Both the position numbers and the translations under genes were made by a program. A stretch of 64,000 bases of DNA from Albula goreensis (taxonomy: Eukaryota > Chordata > Actinopteri > Albuliformes > Albulidae): assembly GCA_022829145.1 (NCBI GenBank), contig CM040746.1, forward strand, positions 15,563,790 to 15,627,789, read 5' to 3'. Positions 15,287 to 30,076 of the stretch are shown here, in pieces; within the stretch, counting starts at the first letter, position 1; every line of letters begins with the position of its first letter. The notes below the pieces were generated by a model, which ran no database searches, was not told the origin of the DNA, and saw nothing but the letters and a program-made list of their open reading frames with translations.

Positions 15287-18200
15287 GAAACCTCATTAGG
15301 AGGATGCATCTCTGGTATAAATTTGACATTTGTGTCATAAACCCTTACTTAATTTGTATGTGTGTGTTTTGACCTATACGTGCTCTCAACTAGACATTAC
15401 ATATGATCTGAACATATGATATTTCACTGTAATAAAATGATCAATTATAAAACACATTAAAAATATAATTCCTTGCATTCTTTATTGCATAACACTTACA
15501 TTTAGAGAAGAATCTCTGGAATTGTATTCTTTTTATATTATGTTTGGGGGATTGGATAATCCCAATCTGTGCTGAGACTTGCCACAGATGCCATGTTTCT
15601 CTGCAGGGAAAAAAAGTCACATGATGGACATTTTTTCTTTCTTTTTCACACAGATTGTCCCTGTTGCCCTGCATTGTGACTGTGCCACAGAAAGCATACA
15701 TCTCAGCCTAGAACCCAAAGGCATGACTCCAATGCTGAGCCTCCAGGAATGGAAGTCATAAAAAAAAGTTTTGAATGAAAATACGTCATAAGCAGTTGTA
15801 CACAAGTAATAATAAACAGTGAACTTGTGCATGAGGAGAGCAACCATGGCAACCCAATGGAGCCTGAAGCATTAAGCAATGCATTCTATTCTTGGCAGAC
15901 AGTTCAACACATCACTGCTTCATGCTCACGAGGTGGAATGCAAGAGGCAGACCGAGAGATGACAGCCGGTGTGGTGAGTCACCAGTTTGCTTTCGGGCAT
16001 GGTACTGTGACAGTGCACCGCTAGAAGGTGCGTGACGCGGTCATATGGCCCCGTTGACCTCTGATTATGGGGGAAGCATGGCAGAGGTGTGAGAAGGGAG
16101 GTGCCGGCTCACTGCTAAGATATCACAGATATCAGGTAGGGGTGGGTAGGGATGCAAAAAAAAAAAAGCATGTCACCACTGCAGGACCTCTGCCCTGTCT
16201 CATCAAAGCTGATTGGTTGAGACAGTGAGCAGGAAGTCCTTTATGTAAGGTTGGGCTGCGTGACCGAGCCTGCTCTGACATGACTAACGCTGCTTGGAGG
16301 GACGAGGCTTCTTGCAGAAAAAATGCTGAAAACCCAAACTGTTCACAGTGTCAAAAGCATACAATATGAATTCACACATTTACACTTTCTCTGCCATTTC
16401 TCTCACATCTTTCCATTTCTACCAGTTTGCTTTTAATGTTTCTGTTTAAAACTGTTGATTGGAAATATTTAACGCTTAAATGCATGAATCAGTTAGTTCA
16501 GGCAGACATAAACAGACTTGCTGTTATTTGTAAATACAATCTGTAAATACCACTTCTGTCTTAGGGGTATTAGTCATCCATGGCTAGATTTTGTCACAGT
16601 TTGTTATATTGTTGAAATGTGCTCAAGTAATTTGAGGACTACCAAAGCCTCCTTTGCAAACAATCATCTCTCTTCAACTATTTGACCTGCATGTTTTCAC
16701 GTCCCATCAAAGGTTTCTTAAAATAGCTCTGATTGCAGATTGGTTCAGGCATAAATATGGTCATTATGTGGTCTTCATTAACTACTCATGCTGTGTTCAT
16801 TAGATAAAATTAAAATCTATTTGGGTACCCACTGTCACGAAAGGAGGGACATGAATGTCAGAGACTCACTGATGTGAATTAAAAGCTCTGTTAGGTCAAG
16901 ATAAATCAAATATGCACAAAGCCCTGATTGAAAATACAGCTGCAGTTGTAATGACAATAAGCAAACTGAATATCTCACCAAAGTCTTCATGATATTTAGG
17001 AATAGTTCAAATGTAGTATACCAATTATGTACAAACAAAACCTAAAGGAAGAAAAACATTTTTAATAAAAATCTTAGTGGTCACTGGGTTCATCTTGCAC
17101 ATGTCAGGAAGTAAGATTGCCATTTTTATCAAATACATTCCCACCCATTTGCTATGTAAAGCACTATATGCTCTTAATGTTATGGTGTAGGATGATGAAA
17201 ATGAGTGCTACGATCAGTAATAATTCTAATAACTAGATATCATCTCTGCTTGTTTCATATACTATATGTTTGCAAACACTTATTTTTTTTTATTTTCCAG
17301 ATATATGTTACTAGTTGCTGGGTGTTGCTGTTGAATTGTCTGTGCCCACCAGGTGAATTTGGCAGGCTTGTCATTACAGAATTTGTGCAGTATTATTAAA
17401 ATGTTGTGACATTCTTTTTGGATTTCCTCCTTATTTCCCCACCCTAAACACGCCAAGCTGTTTGTCCACAGCAGTGACGTATTTAGTTCACTGCAGCAAA
17501 AACTATTTTGGACAGCTGGTTCTGAGACCTAATAAAATATGAAGACAACAGATTCTAAAGACTACTATATCTATCACAGTAATGCACTATACTACATTAC
17601 ATGATACTAGTACTGAGCATTAATGGACAAACAGATCATAACCACAGAAATTATGGAAAGAGACTATCAGTCTAAAATACTTACAGAAATACTTTTCATC
17701 TAAAAGCTCATCTTGACAAGATTAGCATAGTGATCTCATATACAAAATTGCCAGTGGCTCATTCCTTCTTTCTGTTTCCTGGCCTTTAGCAATTGCTAAT
17801 GAGGGACTCTTCAAAGAATACCAAGCAAAGCCATGTGAGTCATGCATGCAAAGTATATTCAATACAAGTCCTCACCCTGCTTTTACACTTCTTTCACATC
17901 TAATGTGCAGTAGACTGGATCCAAGATATGATGCTGACTTCTGTTTCTTTGGAAATATTGGAACCCTCAGGATGTTTTTTTTTTCTAAATCCAAATCTTT
18001 TCAGATAGGCTGATGTCTACTGTGATACAATGTGATCTAATACTGTTGCCAGCCCAAACCTAACCAAGTTAAATAAAATGTATTCTTATACATTAATAGT
18101 GATTTGTAATTTATTTGGCTCACACATCTGTGAAGAATGATTACCAGTAATTGAGGCTGTCTGCCCTAATTTCTTGATTTTGTCTTAGCCCCTCAAGTGC

Positions 18201-18996
18201 CAATAATACATCCATCCATCATTGTCTATACACAAACCCATTTGTCTTACACCAAAATCCCATATACTCCAGAACCATCTTTATCAACCAATGTAAAAAA
18301 CATGGTACATCTTTAAAGCACATTGATGGTGTTTTTGTGAACAACACTGTTTATACTCTTTAGTAATGCTTGAGCAAGCATGCCAGGTAATGCAGTATAG
18401 GAGTTCTATACCTTCAGTAACTTGGGATTCACTTGGGAATGTGTCAAAAATATGTTGACCCACATATGGTTCCATATCTATTTACAATACAATCAGGTGC
18501 ACTTGTGATCTTAATGTGTCTCTTAAAATTCTCATTCAACAAAACCAGTTTGAAAGCCTTAGGAATACAATCTATAAAAGGCAACATAACATTCCCCAAA
18601 TAATTTTCGGTAACCTTTGAATCCTCAAAATCGAACTCATCGCTAATTAGTCTATGCTGAAACATGTTAGTTGCATGATATAGAAACAGGAACTACGGAT
18701 GGAATATTTGTAGTTGAAATTGAGGCTAAAAGAATGAATCTGAATTATAAAAATTTCTGTTAGGTTAAATCATGTAAACTAGGATTATCAGTTAAAAATC
18801 TTTTCTTAGGGAGCGGTTGGGTAGGTCATCCTGTTAAAAAAACTTCCAGTGTGTGAAAATAATTCATAAATACATGCACAGATCACATCTAAACTCCCGC
18901 AACCCACTTCCCATAATACACAATTCAGCTGCCTACATGCCTTGCAAAATATACCCAAAATTAATTAGGTTATCTATGACCCTAAGCATCAGAGTT
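15284..18996. other. noncoding interval with a GC-richer block
   Basis: No gene is recognised. The block 15950-16330 is GC-richer, with GATATCACAGATATC near 16120-16135, a 12-base A-run near 16157, ATCAAAG near 16203 and ATTGG near 16212. It may be a regulatory element or an old decayed insertion. Near 18208-18225 a CATCCATCCATCATTGTCTA stretch resembles the edge of a common fish repeat. Confidence 0.5.
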
Positions 18997-19209
18997 GACA
19001 GCCAGCCATGGTCAAAGGAAATCCCTGGAGACCTTCAGAAAAAAGTTGCTGATTATTACCAGTTTAGAAATAGCTACAAGGCTGCTTTTGTGGCTCAGGA
19101 GTTCCACCAAACCACAGCCAGAGTCATATTGGAAATGTTAAAGCTTGGGTTAGTGTCCATGGCTCCACCATCAAAAACACATCAGGCAAAAATGGGATTC
19201 GTGGCATAG
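18997..19209 (+). pseudogene. Tc1-like transposase fragment
   Basis: The readable remnant of the transposase inside the element above, about 70 codons. It covers the N-terminal paired-like DNA-binding domain only; the DDE catalytic triad is absent. The open frame upstream of 18997 does not resemble transposase and is probably fortuitous. Confidence 0.65.
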
Positions 19210-19625
19210 TAGCAGGGCAGAAACCACGTCTCACAACGACAAATCTGAATTCTCATGTCAAAAGTCCAAAAAGCACCTGATAGACACTCTGGAGTTATGA
19301 AACAAGATTCCAGATGAGTCTGAAGTAGGCCTTTTACCTTAAAAATTCTGTTAGGCAGTGAAAAATACAGAAAGTTATTGGTTGCAGCCTGTTCTAAAAG
19401 GTAATGTAACCAATTATTGAGTGTAAGGGGTAATTCTTTTTTCACACAGGGGTGTTGGGTGATAACTTTCTTTAATAAATTTACTGAATAGCAAAATTGT
19501 ACACAATAGTTCATTCACTCAAGTTCCCTATGATCTAATGTTAGGTTTTGGTTGAAGCGCTGATAAAATTCAGGGTCCAAAAATGTGCAAAGAAGCAGAA
19601 AATTACAGTTTATTAATGCACTGTA
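18997..19625 (+). mobile_element. decayed Tc1/mariner-like DNA transposon
   Basis: An open frame ending at 19209 retains the N-terminal DNA-binding part of a Tc1-like transposase: SKEIPGDLQKKVADYYQ, then a helix-turn-helix-like AFVAQEFHQTTARVI stretch and a degraded LKLGLVSMAPPSK in place of the usual G-S/P-R-S-G-R segment. Downstream nucleotides still resemble the catalytic-domain start (GGCAGAAACCACG, AAAGCACCTGATAGAC), then jump to the 3' noncoding end (GTAAGGGGTAATTC, TTTTTTCACACAGG) and the terminal CACTGTA at 19619-19625. The central catalytic DDE region is deleted, and stops and frameshifts are present, so it is dead. The left terminal repeat was not found; the start is approximate. 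Confidence 0.78.
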
Positions 19626-21839
19626 TATGGATATTATTTATATTAGTATATTTAAGTATATTACTATATACTTTTTCCCGTGCATTCAACCTTAATTTAG
19701 CCAGAAGGTCTTTTTGAGATAATGTATGGTACCAGAGACCTGGAATAAAGCAATGTGTTTGACTCTACCCTCCACTCCCTACAGCAGCTGACCCCAGCAG
19801 CTGACTTTATCTAAAATTTAGTTTTCAGAAACGATCAAAAGTTGCCCATTTTGAAGACAATAGCCCTGAATGATGTGAAAATGCTAGACATAACCTTTTA
19901 AAGGGAATCTTGCATGATAGATTGTTTGATAGATAGATAATCCAGTACAGCTGGATGTATGTTAGCATGGCATGTAGAAGTCATATACCTGTACAGCATT
20001 CTTTTATCCTACTCAATTTCAATCATGATTATCTCATTTTTTATTAACCAACTTTGTTAATTGACATTTTATATGATTCTGTAGTTTTTTTTACCTTTCA
20101 TTTAAGATTCTTTAGTTCATATTTCATCATTTTTAATTTTTCTTTTTTCGGTCATATGTACAGTGGTCGTAAGTCACATAGGTCATAAGTCAAGGAGAGG
20201 CTGTAATACAGTACTCTTCATTAAGTTTAGCCAACTGTGAGTTCAGGGTTGTGGGTCACATTACAGCTATATGAAGCATTCTTTACTGCAACTGTGCATG
20301 ATGTAGATATCCACCATTTTACCTACTATCAAATCTGTCAGATTGTGGAGGACATGATATGCAAGGGTTGTCAGTCCCTCCCATACCCTAACTTAAACCA
20401 TTGCTATGTTGTGTAGGTCAAAACATGTCAAACTCCTCTTATCCAATGTATCAGCACTAAAGATCCAGGCTGCATGGTAGCTAAAGCTACATTTTCTTAA
20501 CTGCTCCTCAGTAACTATATGATAAATGTGTTTGAAAGTGGGATCTGTCTACAGAGATATTTTTAGAAACTGTGAAGTCATTGTTCAGTAACTGACATAA
20601 ACAAACATTGAAGTGAAAAGTGATGTTTGTGTATTAATGTCACTTAAACTGAACAGGTAAACTCTAATAATTTAAAAAGTCATACATCATTGTAAGGTCA
20701 TTACATTTACAATGTACACTTAAGTACGTCATGACACATTGATTAGAATGTGTAAGTATGCGTGTGAATGTGTAATGTGTGGGGCATGCGGGTAGAGTTA
20801 TTTCAGTCGGATTAAACACCTCTGGGAAAAGCTGTCTGCTGCTTGCATAAGATACTTTTACAACATCAGCCAGTTTTCAAAACCGAAAGACAACACAAAA
20901 AGAAAATATGTCCCGTCTGGGCGAGCCAGCTGCATTGACAGATTACATTTGGTTGTGGGAGTGTAGATGTTCTGATAAAGCTCATCATATTGTCTCCCAC
21001 CATCCAGCTGAATACACAGCTGACCCTCTCTGATAAGAAAGGGTACTGTCTGGCCACGTTACCATTTTGTATTTAAAAAAATGTGAGGAGGAATGATGAC
21101 ATCCTCTGTTCTGGCTCTGACTCTAACCACTTTAAACACATTTATGAGGACTAATAATTATCATGGTTTTGTCTCTTGTCTTGGCCTAAGGGGAAGCACA
21201 AAGGCAGCCAGTCAATGTCTGGTGTCCATGGAGATCACGTTGCATGTTCGTATTTTTGAATCACCACCAATGTAATGCCTTGCTGATATCATACATGTTG
21301 GCAAGCATGTTGCTGTCAATCATCACATTAGACATGGCATTGGCCACCAGGCAGGTTGCCTCCAGGTCTGGATGCTTGCTCAACAGGAGAACCAAAGTTG
21401 CATGCAAATACATGTGGAGATTTTAATTGGCATATTGGCCATGTCATTATGCGGAACCTAATGACTTCCTGTATTGCACTGTGGGGTTGTGCACTCACAG
21501 GGAAAAGCAAACAACCACAGAGAAAGAAATGTGATTGTGTGCTACTCAAGCAGCAAATGTGTATACACTGATAAGACAGCCAAACTGAAATGTTCTTGTA
21601 TGAAAGGACAGCTACCTTTGAACAACTGATGTATACACATCCCAAATCCAATCAGCGCATGTCAAAACCTGAAAAAAAATTTGCGCTAGTAATCCCAAAA
21701 TCTGAGAATTTCTTTGAATTTGTGTGTTATGTTTAGTGGACTTTAGATGATATTAAAGGTATTAGGTTTGTGAAACCAAAAATATATTTTAAAACTGCCA
21801 AACTAATCTGCTAAAAATTACCATACTAATAATGGTGAT
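19626..21839. other. noncoding interval
   Basis: No gene is recognised. A possible short repeat end lies at 20158-20210 (listed separately). Open frames up to 107 codons near 21328-21651 have no domain. Confidence 0.55.
20158..20210 (+). repeat. possible dispersed-repeat terminus
   Basis: GGTCGTAAGTCACATAGG and GTCATAAGTCAAGGAG repeat a GTCRTAAGTCR motif within 45 bases and end in a GGCTGTAAT segment. This looks like the edge of a known kind of fish interspersed element, but the family is not identified. Confidence 0.3.
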
Positions 21840-22085
21840 ATTTTGACAACAACAAGCGCAACTTCGCAATAGCTGAAACCAGGCCACTCCCACTGCCACA
21901 CCCCCTTTTAGCTAATTGGCAAGAACAGAAACATACACCTTCACACGCTCACACAACCTCCACACCAAATTTCTGCCTCCTGGGCGCAAACTGTGGCCGC
22001 CAAAGGGTGGAGAAATTTTTGTGGACAAACTGAACGACCGACCGACAAAGCAACTTATAGAGCTGCTGGTCACAGCTAAAAATCA
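21840..22085 (+). repeat. probable dispersed repeat fragment
   Basis: The interval is GC-richer than its flanks, has a CGACCGACCGACAAAG run near 22035-22050 followed by TTATAGAGCTGCTGGTC and a CAGCTAAAAA end. This resembles a dispersed sequence I have seen in several fish genomes, but I cannot name the family. The limits are approximate, and an AT-rich part to the left (from about 21660) may belong to it. Confidence 0.4.
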
Positions 22086-22109
22086 CTTTTTTGAAACAAA
22101 AAAGTAGAA

Positions 22110-25100
22110 TTTGTGTGGAAAAACATGAACATTCATTGCTTTGCTTTGACTGTTATTTACAAACATCTCCAACATCACACATGGAACTCAAATGCACATA
22201 CAAGATAACAGTATGGCTTCTGAGCAATACTCAGCTAAACACAGCAAATCAATTGGTTGGTTTGGAAGAGCTGTGATCAAACGAAATAAGGTCAAAAATG
22301 TGTTTTCATTAAGATGAATATTATCCAACACATTTATTCTCACAAATGCCTATATCATCCATCTTTAATAACTGTTTCCATCTGATATAAGTTTGAGGTT
22401 CATCAGCATTAGATATTAGTTGCAGATATTGGATACTGGTAGTTCTCAAATGGCTTGTTTCCATTCCAAATGTATTTGCAACCCCTGAATTATAACAAGC
22501 TGGTAATTGCTCTTATATTTAATGTGATGATGGATGATTTACCCTCTCAGGCCTCATTCTGTCAGAAGGTGGCCCATGTTTTACATTCCAAGGCAGGAAA
22601 ACTGCCTGTCAGGTAACAGAATTATTTTATTATCCTATTAGGCAAATGTTTAATATAAGAGAGTCCTCATTAGTTAAAGTGTGGAAACCTGGTCACTGAA
22701 ACTCAATCATTTTTTAGACATTAAGGAAATCATGAGGAATGCAAATGGCAATGAGACATACTTGCATTGTGATGTTGTCAATGTGAGTAAAAATAATAGC
22801 AGATCTTATAGACAACACTATTAATGGAAGGGAAGGGGGAGGGGCAGGACTGCATTTGAATTTGTTGTATATCAAGGATTATGGACATGGTTTTCTACCA
22901 CATGAAATAAAGGTCACTGTAATGGGGTAGGGAGGATGCTTGTTAGTACATGCTGAGCGTCTGTTTGAGTTTGTGCACTAAGCCATAATGTTGAAGGTAA
23001 GACTAAATTTGTACACAGCATGTAGTCACCATGCATCTCTCATGGCAACTTTTATTTTCTTTTATTTCCCTCTATTCAGAACACCTGTTCTATTCCCTCT
23101 GATTGCATGAGTTTTTCTCCCTTTTGTTTGAAGTGTGAAGGCGCTGAGAAAAATTAAATATCAAATATTCTAGCTGAAGTCTATTTTTGAATACATTTTA
23201 AATAAACCAGTTAAAAACTGCCCTACTTCCCTGCCAGAATTTAAGCATTATATTGCCTAATGTATTTTTTAAAACTCATTTCAGCTATTAAAAACCTCTG
23301 TCTATTACATTCTGTTGAAATGCATCCAGTAAAGCAGGCAAAATGGTGTTCCTATTTATTGAAATTCCACAGGGTTCCATGAGGATTATAAATCTTTTGT
23401 AATTGCACTTCAAGGTAAAGCCGTGCCTTTGTGTCCAAGTGAGATGAAAAGGTGGTAAAAACAAAGAGATACAGTGAGAAACAGTCCTATTCAGTGTCAA
23501 TTAGCTGAAACAATAACTGCTTCAACTAAACACGTGCTAACGACATTTCCAGCAGGACAACTGTGATCATTTCATCTCATTCTTCACCTCATATTTTCAT
23601 GTAACTTGCTTGACCCCTCAGACTCATTCATCATGTCTGAATAGTGTACTGTGATGCTCTAAAAGGACATGGCTTGGTGACCAACACTTGTTATATTGAT
23701 GTTCACTGTTTAAAATAAAAGTTATAGTATTTAATTACTTATATATAGTTCATATATTTTATATATTATAGCTTAAATAATTACATGTTCCTACAACTAA
23801 AGTGTCTCAAAATGTCAGTCGCTAGTATCTGTCTGAGATGCACAGAGAGAATTAACAGGGAGGTTTAAACTAAGGATGCGCCTTTCAAAATAATTCATAG
23901 TGAAATATTCAATTCCCTTTAAAAATGAATATTTCAATACTGGTTTTGGAGGGTCTAATTTGCTTTCAGATTGGTAATACAATACACTTGTCCATGTTAT
24001 CTTAACTGTATAGCTAATACCTGTTTTGTGATATTTTCATTTCAGCGCTTAAGATTCTGAACTATTTAATAAACTGCACAACAGTAAGACAGGATGATAT
24101 ATTTCACATATGCTTTGTGACCCTGGGGATTACACTTCTGCTATCATCAGGCAAGTGTTGTCACTGTTCACCGAGTCCCCTCAGTGTTTCCAGGCTGACA
24201 GCCAATGCATGGTGTCAAGGGTAGATCATGTCTCCACAATCCAAAGCTCACATCTGGCCTTTCATGCCCTAAACCACTCAGTGGCACAGAGTGTCTCTGC
24301 TTTTTCTCCCCCTAGACATCTGCCAGGGCTGCTGGAAAAGTACTGGCTGTCCTCATGAAGATTCCCTCATCCCTAAAGATCAGGCCCTCAGCTAATACTT
24401 CAGAAAATTCCCCTTTCTCTGGTCCCCTGTCAGCACTGCCTCCATTTTAAAAACATTGTTTTACTAATTCAGAGATATTTTGTGCCTCTCTTTTGTGGTT
24501 ACCACCAGGCCACTTTCCAGGAACACAAAGGTATTCTGTTCTAATTCCAGATCTCTCACTTTCAATTAAGGTTATTATCCCCACAACGTGCACACATAGT
24601 GAAGCAGTGGCCATAATAAATGCCGTAAAACAGTAATATTTCATTTTCACACTAATTAGGACATATTGACCACTTAATGTTTGTTAAATGAAATGGAGAA
24701 TTCTTCAATCCCTGAGCTGAAGGCTGAGTAATGTTGTAGAAGTATGATTCGCAAGAGTCTGAAGAAACTGTCATAAGGTTTAGAGTAATTGAAGGCACCA
24801 GGAATAGCTGCTCCTTCAACAAACACCTCAGGATCAAAGGAGTATGGATTGCTTTTGAATGCTGATGCTGAAGTCCCTGCTGATGGGCAGATAAACCCCT
24901 CCAGATAGGGTGGAAAACAAAGACAAAAGAGTGCGAAGGGAAGGGTATTACCATTCATGCATCCGCGCTTTCACTTTGTTCAGGCTGTTGTTCAAGCACT
25001 ATGCTTGCTCCCAGACATATTACCCATTTATTTCCAACTTCCTGTTGGGTAACTTGTTTTTGAATGCAGTTTAGAAAGAGCATATTTGTTTCTTTCTCTT

Positions 25101-25198
25101 TCTCTGACGCATGCAGCTTCTCTGGGATCTTGTATTAAAGTGGGCTGAAAGATGTGCTGGTACAGACTCCTGCATGGCAAAACTCTCTATTAATTAAA
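22110..25198. other. noncoding interval
   Basis: No gene is recognised. The patch 22540-22790 is more complex, with a CTGCCTGTCAGGTAACAG segment, and might be a conserved noncoding element. Remaining sequence is AT-rich and featureless to me. Confidence 0.6.
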
Positions 25199-25345
25199 TT
25201 TACATTTAGTCTTTAAGCAGATGTTCTTATCCAGTCCGACATTTACACAATTTACATCTCTGCACTGTTCATTTATACACCTGGATATTTACTGCAGTGA
25301 TCTGGATTAAGCACCTTGCTCAAGAGTACAACACCAGTGCCCTAC
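25199..25345 (+). repeat. dispersed teleost-type repeat fragment
   Basis: The order of motifs TTTACATTTAGTC, TTAAGCAGATG, TCTTATCCAG, TACACCTGGATATTTACTG, CACCTTGCTCAAGAG, ACAACACCAGTGCCCTACCTGG is that of a repeat I recognise as common in fish genomes. It is a diverged, 3'-truncated copy. The transposon class is not certain from sequence alone. The 9.1 kb repeat has related motifs in the same order (TTATCC, then CTTGCTCAAG). Confidence 0.65.
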
Positions 25346-27117
25346 CTGGAAACTGCACCCAGTTTTTTCTGTTATCTGTCCTTTATCATAGTCGGTGCCA
25401 TATAAGATAGCGGTGCAAACAGCACCAGGAAAGAAATAAATAATGGTTGGGTGACACAGGTTGAGTTCAGGCTTTGTTTCGGGCTCTAGGTTTGGTAAAA
25501 GTATCCTAAAAAATAACTTGCTTGGTTGTTTTCTACCCTCAGAAAATACTGAGGCCTGTTCATGTGCCTGGAACATAACTGTGAAAAAATATAGTAAAAG
25601 TTAAAGTTAGCTTAGCCACAGCAAACCCATTCTCTAAATAGTTAAACACTTAAGACATGATGTCGAAATCAACATTAGAACTTATGGCAGGACACATTAT
25701 CTGAGCAAAATCAAGTCAAATCTCAAAGCTGCAATTATTTGATTATGAAGAAACAAGACTTCGGACCGATCATGAGCTGGGTATACGCAATGCATGTGGT
25801 GTAAAATGGCCTTCAACAGTTACATAGCATTTAATTGCTCTAGGAACATAATTACCTGTTGTGTGGGGAAAGTGGGTATTAACTCTTTAAATATTAGCAA
25901 ATAACCAAACCAGTAGTTAGTGGAATCATTACATTTTTATTTTTCCTTTGTTGGCCTATTGAATTCAGTCCCCTTTGTGGTGATCTTTGGTGCCTTTAGA
26001 ACATTTTAGGCAGGGGCTGGGTGTGGCAAGCTACCTAAAAATTGTTTTGCAGTCATATTTTTCTTGTATGATTTTTTAAACAATGCAAACATTTTAGCAC
26101 ATAGCACAGAAAGAGAATATCACAGTGGAATGTAAATCCACATTTATCACAGGTGGAGTTTCCAGCAAACTAAAATCAGCAAAGCAATGATGGACTGAAG
26201 GCTAAACCACTGAATAGACCTAAGGACATTAACGATATAGTTGCCTATGGATGAATTGCATAGACTTAGTGCCATTTTCCCTCCCAGGAGAAGCTGAACC
26301 AAGGGCTAACAAAGGGGGCGCCAATGGGTTTCACACCAGTGAAATGTTTTTGGTGTCAAACAAAAGTTATTTTTAGTTAAGGTATTTTTAGAACAGTTGC
26401 ATTAAATGGTAGTTTCACCATATGTTTCAACATAAGATACAGCCCATAATTGCCATCATTTATTTTTTTACACACTCTTCTATCTCAGTTGCTTATAATT
26501 CTGGAGTTTTGTGCCTTTCTGTCCTTCTTTTACCCAGGTTTTTCTTTTTTGCAACACCTAAAAAAGGGGAATATTCCATCACCTTCCTTTATATTTCAGG
26601 TAAAACATTCATAAGTACAGACTCAGCCTGTGGAAAAATTGTCATTTTTCAAGAAAACTCTATGAAGGTGGACTGTCCACTCACTCAAAGTGAATATGCT
26701 CCTTCATACGCTCAGTGTATCGGTGTGTGGGTCAAAATTGAAAACGATGCTGGCTTTTTCTGGCTTCATTTTCAGCTCTGCTGAACATCTGATATGTATG
26801 CAGTGTGAAAGCTGCCATTGTGGCCTGGATGGAGCTTCAGATTAGAACCACCATTTTCACTTGCCATTGTCCTTTCACTTCTTAAATCTATAGTGTCAGT
26901 TGCCCAGGTCAGACAGCAACAGTACACTGATATACTAGCAAGCAAGTCATATGACCACATCTATTTGGCCAGTATTCTTCTTAGGTCTATAAAACTGGCT
27001 GGCAATAGAAGTTGAAACAGATTTTGAGATTTTAATGGGCTGCTAATATTTTAATATAACAATAATTCTAATAATAATTCCACTGGCAGCAATTGCTCTG
27101 CAGGAACAATCTTTCTC
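25346..27117. other. noncoding interval
   Basis: No gene or repeat family is recognised. The longest open frame is 120 codons (26422-26784, plus) with no domain. Confidence 0.6.
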
Positions 27118-27139
27118 AAAAAAAAAAAAAAAAAAAAAA
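27118..27139. repeat. poly-A tract
   Basis: 22 consecutive A, followed by CAACAACAG. It could be a decayed retroposon tail, but nothing recognisable precedes it. Confidence 0.95.
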
Positions 27140-27415
27140 CAACAACAGTCACAACCCCTTGTCTCCAGTTTAGCTGCTGGCAGCTGGCAGCAGTTGCCTG
27201 CATAACAAACAGCGGTGAAGCATGGGAGAAGAGAAACAGATCAATCAGCAGGTCTCTTTGAATTCCAGAGACTCAGATCACACACATTCTGTCTTTCTGG
27301 ATGGTTGATTGGTTCTCTGCAATGTATATAATTAAAAACCCCACCATATCTCAAGATGGCATACCTTATTGATTATTTCCTGCGAAAATGATTTATTAAA
27401 CTCCTTGTTTTGATT

Positions 27416-27614
27416 GTGAGGATAAAAACGTTTTATTAATATAATTGACAAAACCAAACTAGATCTTTTCTCTACCCACTTCTCTGAACTCTGGATTGTT
27501 ATCAGGAAATTCACATTAATGCATATATAGTGAGTCAGAGTGAGGAGGAGAAAGGTTTTATTAATACACTTGACATAATCAAACTGGATCTTTTCACTGT
27601 CTAGTTCTCTGAAC
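27416..27614. repeat. imperfect direct duplication, two 75-bp copies
   Basis: Copy A at 27416-27489 and copy B at 27540-27614 share most of their sequence, including GTGAGGA, TTTTATTAAT, TTGACA, CAAACT, GATCTTTTC and TTCTCTGAAC, at roughly 80-85% identity by eye, with one extra base in B. Both lie in a 134-codon minus-strand open frame (27736-27332), but the two copies are read in different frames there, which argues against coding. Origin may be an old segmental duplication or two fragments of one repeat family. Confidence 0.8.
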
Positions 27615-28376
27615 AAAGTAGAGCTGGTTGTGTTCCTCAGCGTTTTCAACTCTTTTTGAATGATGCTTTCAGGCAACACAGGCAAAAGGAAGATAAAAAC
27701 CATAATAATTTCCAGTTTACTATTTTTTGTTTTCATTTAAAGCTCTGCATTTGCATTACACATTTAGCATGACTATAAAAATGCTACCATCATAACAGGT
27801 TTAAAATTGAGGGCAGTGGAACCCCATGTATTTAAGGAAATATCAGATGTCAACTTCAGAGGTATCAGTATTCCCAGTTCCCAGCAAAGATTAGCTTTGA
27901 CATCTTGTTTAATGATAACATGAGCACATCAAATTTTCACAATGAGACAACATGAAAGGTCATCTAAATACTGATCTGGGAGAAATAAAATGTGGGAATT
28001 GTGGGTAGGGATACGCGCTCTCACTCATATTTAAAGGCTACTGAGTTAAAGACAAGGAATAATAATTTCCTGGGTTTTGACTGTATAGTATTGTCAAAGG
28101 AGACAACGGGATGTATGGTAAATAATTCATATGTCCATTTGGGTATTTTGAGTTGACATGGAAAAAAGTTGCATTACAAGACAGCCCCAGGAAAAACAGG
28201 AATCCTTTGACCAGACCATTCACTCCTTGTCATGTACAATTTAAGAGAATGCAAGTGCTGAGGATGAAGAGATTGTAATGTATTCAATAAACTGTATGGT
28301 GTGTGGAGACACACAGTAGATCTATAGCTGACAGAACATATCAGCAATCCAAATTCAGCCCATTTCTTATGGATGG

Positions 28377-29947
<1,571 letters not shown>

Positions 29948-29963
29948 ATAAAAAAAATATAAT

Positions 29964-30036
<73 letters not shown>

Positions 30037-30041
30037 TTTTA

Positions 30042-30073
<32 letters not shown>

Positions 30074-30076
30074 AAA
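29948..30076. repeat. (TA)n microsatellite followed by poly-T
   Basis: A/AAT-rich sequence leads into about 60 bases of TA dinucleotides (roughly 29969-30030), then a T-tract of about 26 bases (30043-30068). The TA run can extrude cruciforms and is likely unstable. Confidence 0.95.

Noticed and set aside
18853-18996. Upstream part of the Tc1 open frame as transposase
   Set aside because: The peptide before SKEIPGDL does not resemble a transposase N-terminus; the ATG is fortuitous.
27332-27736. 134-codon minus-strand open frame with a signal-peptide-like start
   Set aside because: Contains the two duplicated segments in different frames and no recognisable domain.
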